6,409 nucleotides of DNA from Solobacterium sp. GTDB lineage: Bacteria > Bacillota_I > Bacilli_A > Erysipelotrichales > Erysipelotrichaceae. The notes below the pieces were generated by a model. That model was not told where the DNA came from, did no database searches, and was given only the letters and a program-made list of their open reading frames with translations. A program made the translations under genes and the position numbers. Location of the stretch: assembly GCA_016291725.1 (NCBI GenBank), contig JAEEYJ010000026.1, positions 1 to 6,409 on the forward strand. The letters are read 5' to 3'. Shown one piece after another: positions 5,405-6,409 of this stretch; the stretch's first letter is position 1; every line of letters begins with the position of its first letter.

Positions 5405-6409
5405 ATGTATACAACCAAGTATCCGAATCTGTTTTCTCCGATCACCATCAAGGGAATCACCTTCCGCAACCGGATCTGGGCAGCACCGGCCGGTGTCCAT
5501 CTGCTGTCTCTGGGTGAAGACCGTCCGAATGATCATGTGATCGCCTACTATGCTGAAAAAGCCCGCGGTGGCTCCGCTGTCATTACCTTCTCAGCGACAA
5601 ACATGGACCTCTACCGCGGTGAAGATCCGGTGCATTCCAACGACAATGTGCTGAAGCCGGAAACGCATCCTGCGTTCCTCAGGCTGACGGATGCCATCCA
5701 CTTCTACGGTGCCAGAGCGTCCATGGAACTGCTGGCTTTCGGATACATGTTTCCGGATGAGGACGGTGTGCTTCACAATTACACCGTTAACGGAGAGACC
5801 GGTGAAAACGGTACTGTCCGGTACCGGCTGGAGCGTACGCATCTGGAGAAGATCGCGGACAACTATGCAGAAGCGGCGAAGAACGCAATGGAATGCGGCT
5901 TTGACATGGTTCTGGTACACGGCGGGCACGGCCTGCCGTTGTTCCAGTTCCTCTCCCGCCAGTGGAATCACCGCCAGGATGAATTCGGCGGCAGTCTGGA
6001 GAACCGGCTGCGCTTTCCACTGATGATTCTTAGGAAGATCCGGGAGAAATGCGGAAACGGTCTGATCATTGAATACCGGATTTCCGGTGATGAGATCGGC
6101 GGGGAAGACAGTTTCCGCATCGAAGAATGCATTGAAGCACTCAAGGTACTGCAGGAATATATTGATATTGCACATGTATCCGCCGGTTCCTTTGCCAATC
6201 ATACCGACCATATCACCCACCCTACTATCTTCCTGGAGAGCGGGCACAATACCTACCTTGCGGCTGCAGTCAAAGCCTGTCCGGACATCCGGATCCCTGT
6301 ACTCACGCTGGGCGGCTATCAGCGGCCGGAGCTGATGGAGCAGGCAATCGCGGATGGAAAAGCCGATATCATTGCTATGGCCCGGGGAACAATCGCCGAC
6401 CGTGATCTG
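5405..6409 (+). CDS. Old Yellow Enzyme-family NAD(P)H-dependent flavin oxidoreductase (BaiCD/FadH-like), 3'-truncated
   Basis: The frame is open from the ATG at 5405 to the window end (335 complete codons, no stop), so the gene continues beyond. Visible is the FMN-binding TIM barrel of the Old Yellow Enzyme family: LFSPITIKG...NRIWAAP at the N-terminus, YYAEKARGG, HGGHG (172-176), the hallmark DEFGGSLENR (192-201), YRISGDE with the expected FMN-contacting Arg225, and the phosphate-binding pair LGG (302-304) and MARG (325-328). In relatives such as 2,4-dienoyl-CoA reductase, 2-enoate reductase and BaiCD/BaiH, the barrel is followed by a Cys-rich [4Fe-4S] segment and an FAD/NAD(P)H domain, giving about 640-680 residues. 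That part would lie just past the window, so the architecture cannot be confirmed. Such enzymes reduce activated C=C bonds. Odd points: the tyrosine after the HG motif in relatives (YLL) is Leu177, and the usual QLxHxG block is ELLAFG (108-113). Substrate is unknown. It is divergent from the exporter operon and has its own promoter and SD. Confidence 0.88.
   Translation, partial: MYTTKYPNLFSPITIKGITFRNRIWAAPAGVHLLSLGEDRPNDHVIAYYAEKARGGSAVITFSATNMDLYRGEDPVHSNDNVLKPETHPAFLRLTDAIHFYGARASMELLAFGYMFPDEDGVLHNYTVNGETGENGTVRYRLERTHLEKIADNYAEAAKNAMECGFDMVLVHGGHGLPLFQFLSRQWNHRQDEFGGSLENRLRFPLMILRKIREKCGNGLIIEYRISGDEIGGEDSFRIEECIEALKVLQEYIDIAHVSAGSFANHTDHITHPTIFLESGHNTYLAAAVKACPDIRIPVLTLGGYQRPELMEQAIADGKADIIAMARGTIADRDL

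Noticed and set aside
5591..6247. - strand open frame (218 codons) opposite the flavin oxidoreductase
   Set aside because: It lies inside the Old Yellow Enzyme barrel, which has all family landmarks in the + frame; no independent SD or motif was recognised.
1..6409. Search for tRNA or rRNA genes, CRISPR repeats, insertion sequences or phage genes
   Set aside because: No cloverleaf, repeat-spacer array, terminal inverted repeats, transposase or phage motif was seen by eye on either strand.

Overview
The window reads as a compact chromosomal stretch from a Bacillota (Firmicutes) anaerobe. GC is moderate to fairly high by eye (not computed). Shine-Dalgarno sites are strong (AAGGAGG type), and gene spacing is tight. 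The gene families fit this: a heterodimeric LmrCD/BmrCD-type ABC exporter, a ROK kinase without the zinc motif, and a BaiCD/FadH-like flavin oxidoreductase. A gut Erysipelotrichia or Clostridia member is a reasonable guess, but nothing here fixes the species. Almost every base is assigned to a gene. There are no RNA genes, mobile elements, CRISPR arrays or long non-coding stretches.

Layout. (1) Positions 2-724 (+) hold the 3' part of a multi-pass membrane protein of the CPBP (CAAX protease/bacteriocin-processing) fold; its usual metal-binding residues are substituted. (2) At 750-1667 (+), 25 bases downstream and probably co-transcribed, is a ROK-family sugar kinase. (3) A hairpin at 1668-1694 fills the 20-base gap between convergent genes and can serve as a terminator for both. 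(4) Positions 1688-5319 (-) hold two ABC half-transporter genes overlapping by 7 bases, transcribed right to left. Together they encode a heterodimeric exporter with one consensus and one degenerate ATP site. (5) The roughly 85-base gap at 5320-5404 carries divergent promoters whose -35 regions overlap. (6) From 5405 (+) to the window edge runs the N-terminal FMN-barrel part of an Old Yellow Enzyme-family oxidoreductase.

How the genes work together: the two ABC subunits clearly form one machine. The CPBP/ROK pair looks like an operon, but no shared pathway can be read from the sequence. The flavin oxidoreductase shares only a divergent promoter region with the exporter, which permits co-regulation without proving it.

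I did not find a clear novel multi-gene system. The points most worth a second look are the substituted CPBP active site, an apparently leaderless strong promoter in front of the exporter operon, and the atypical substrate-side motifs of the flavin oxidoreductase.
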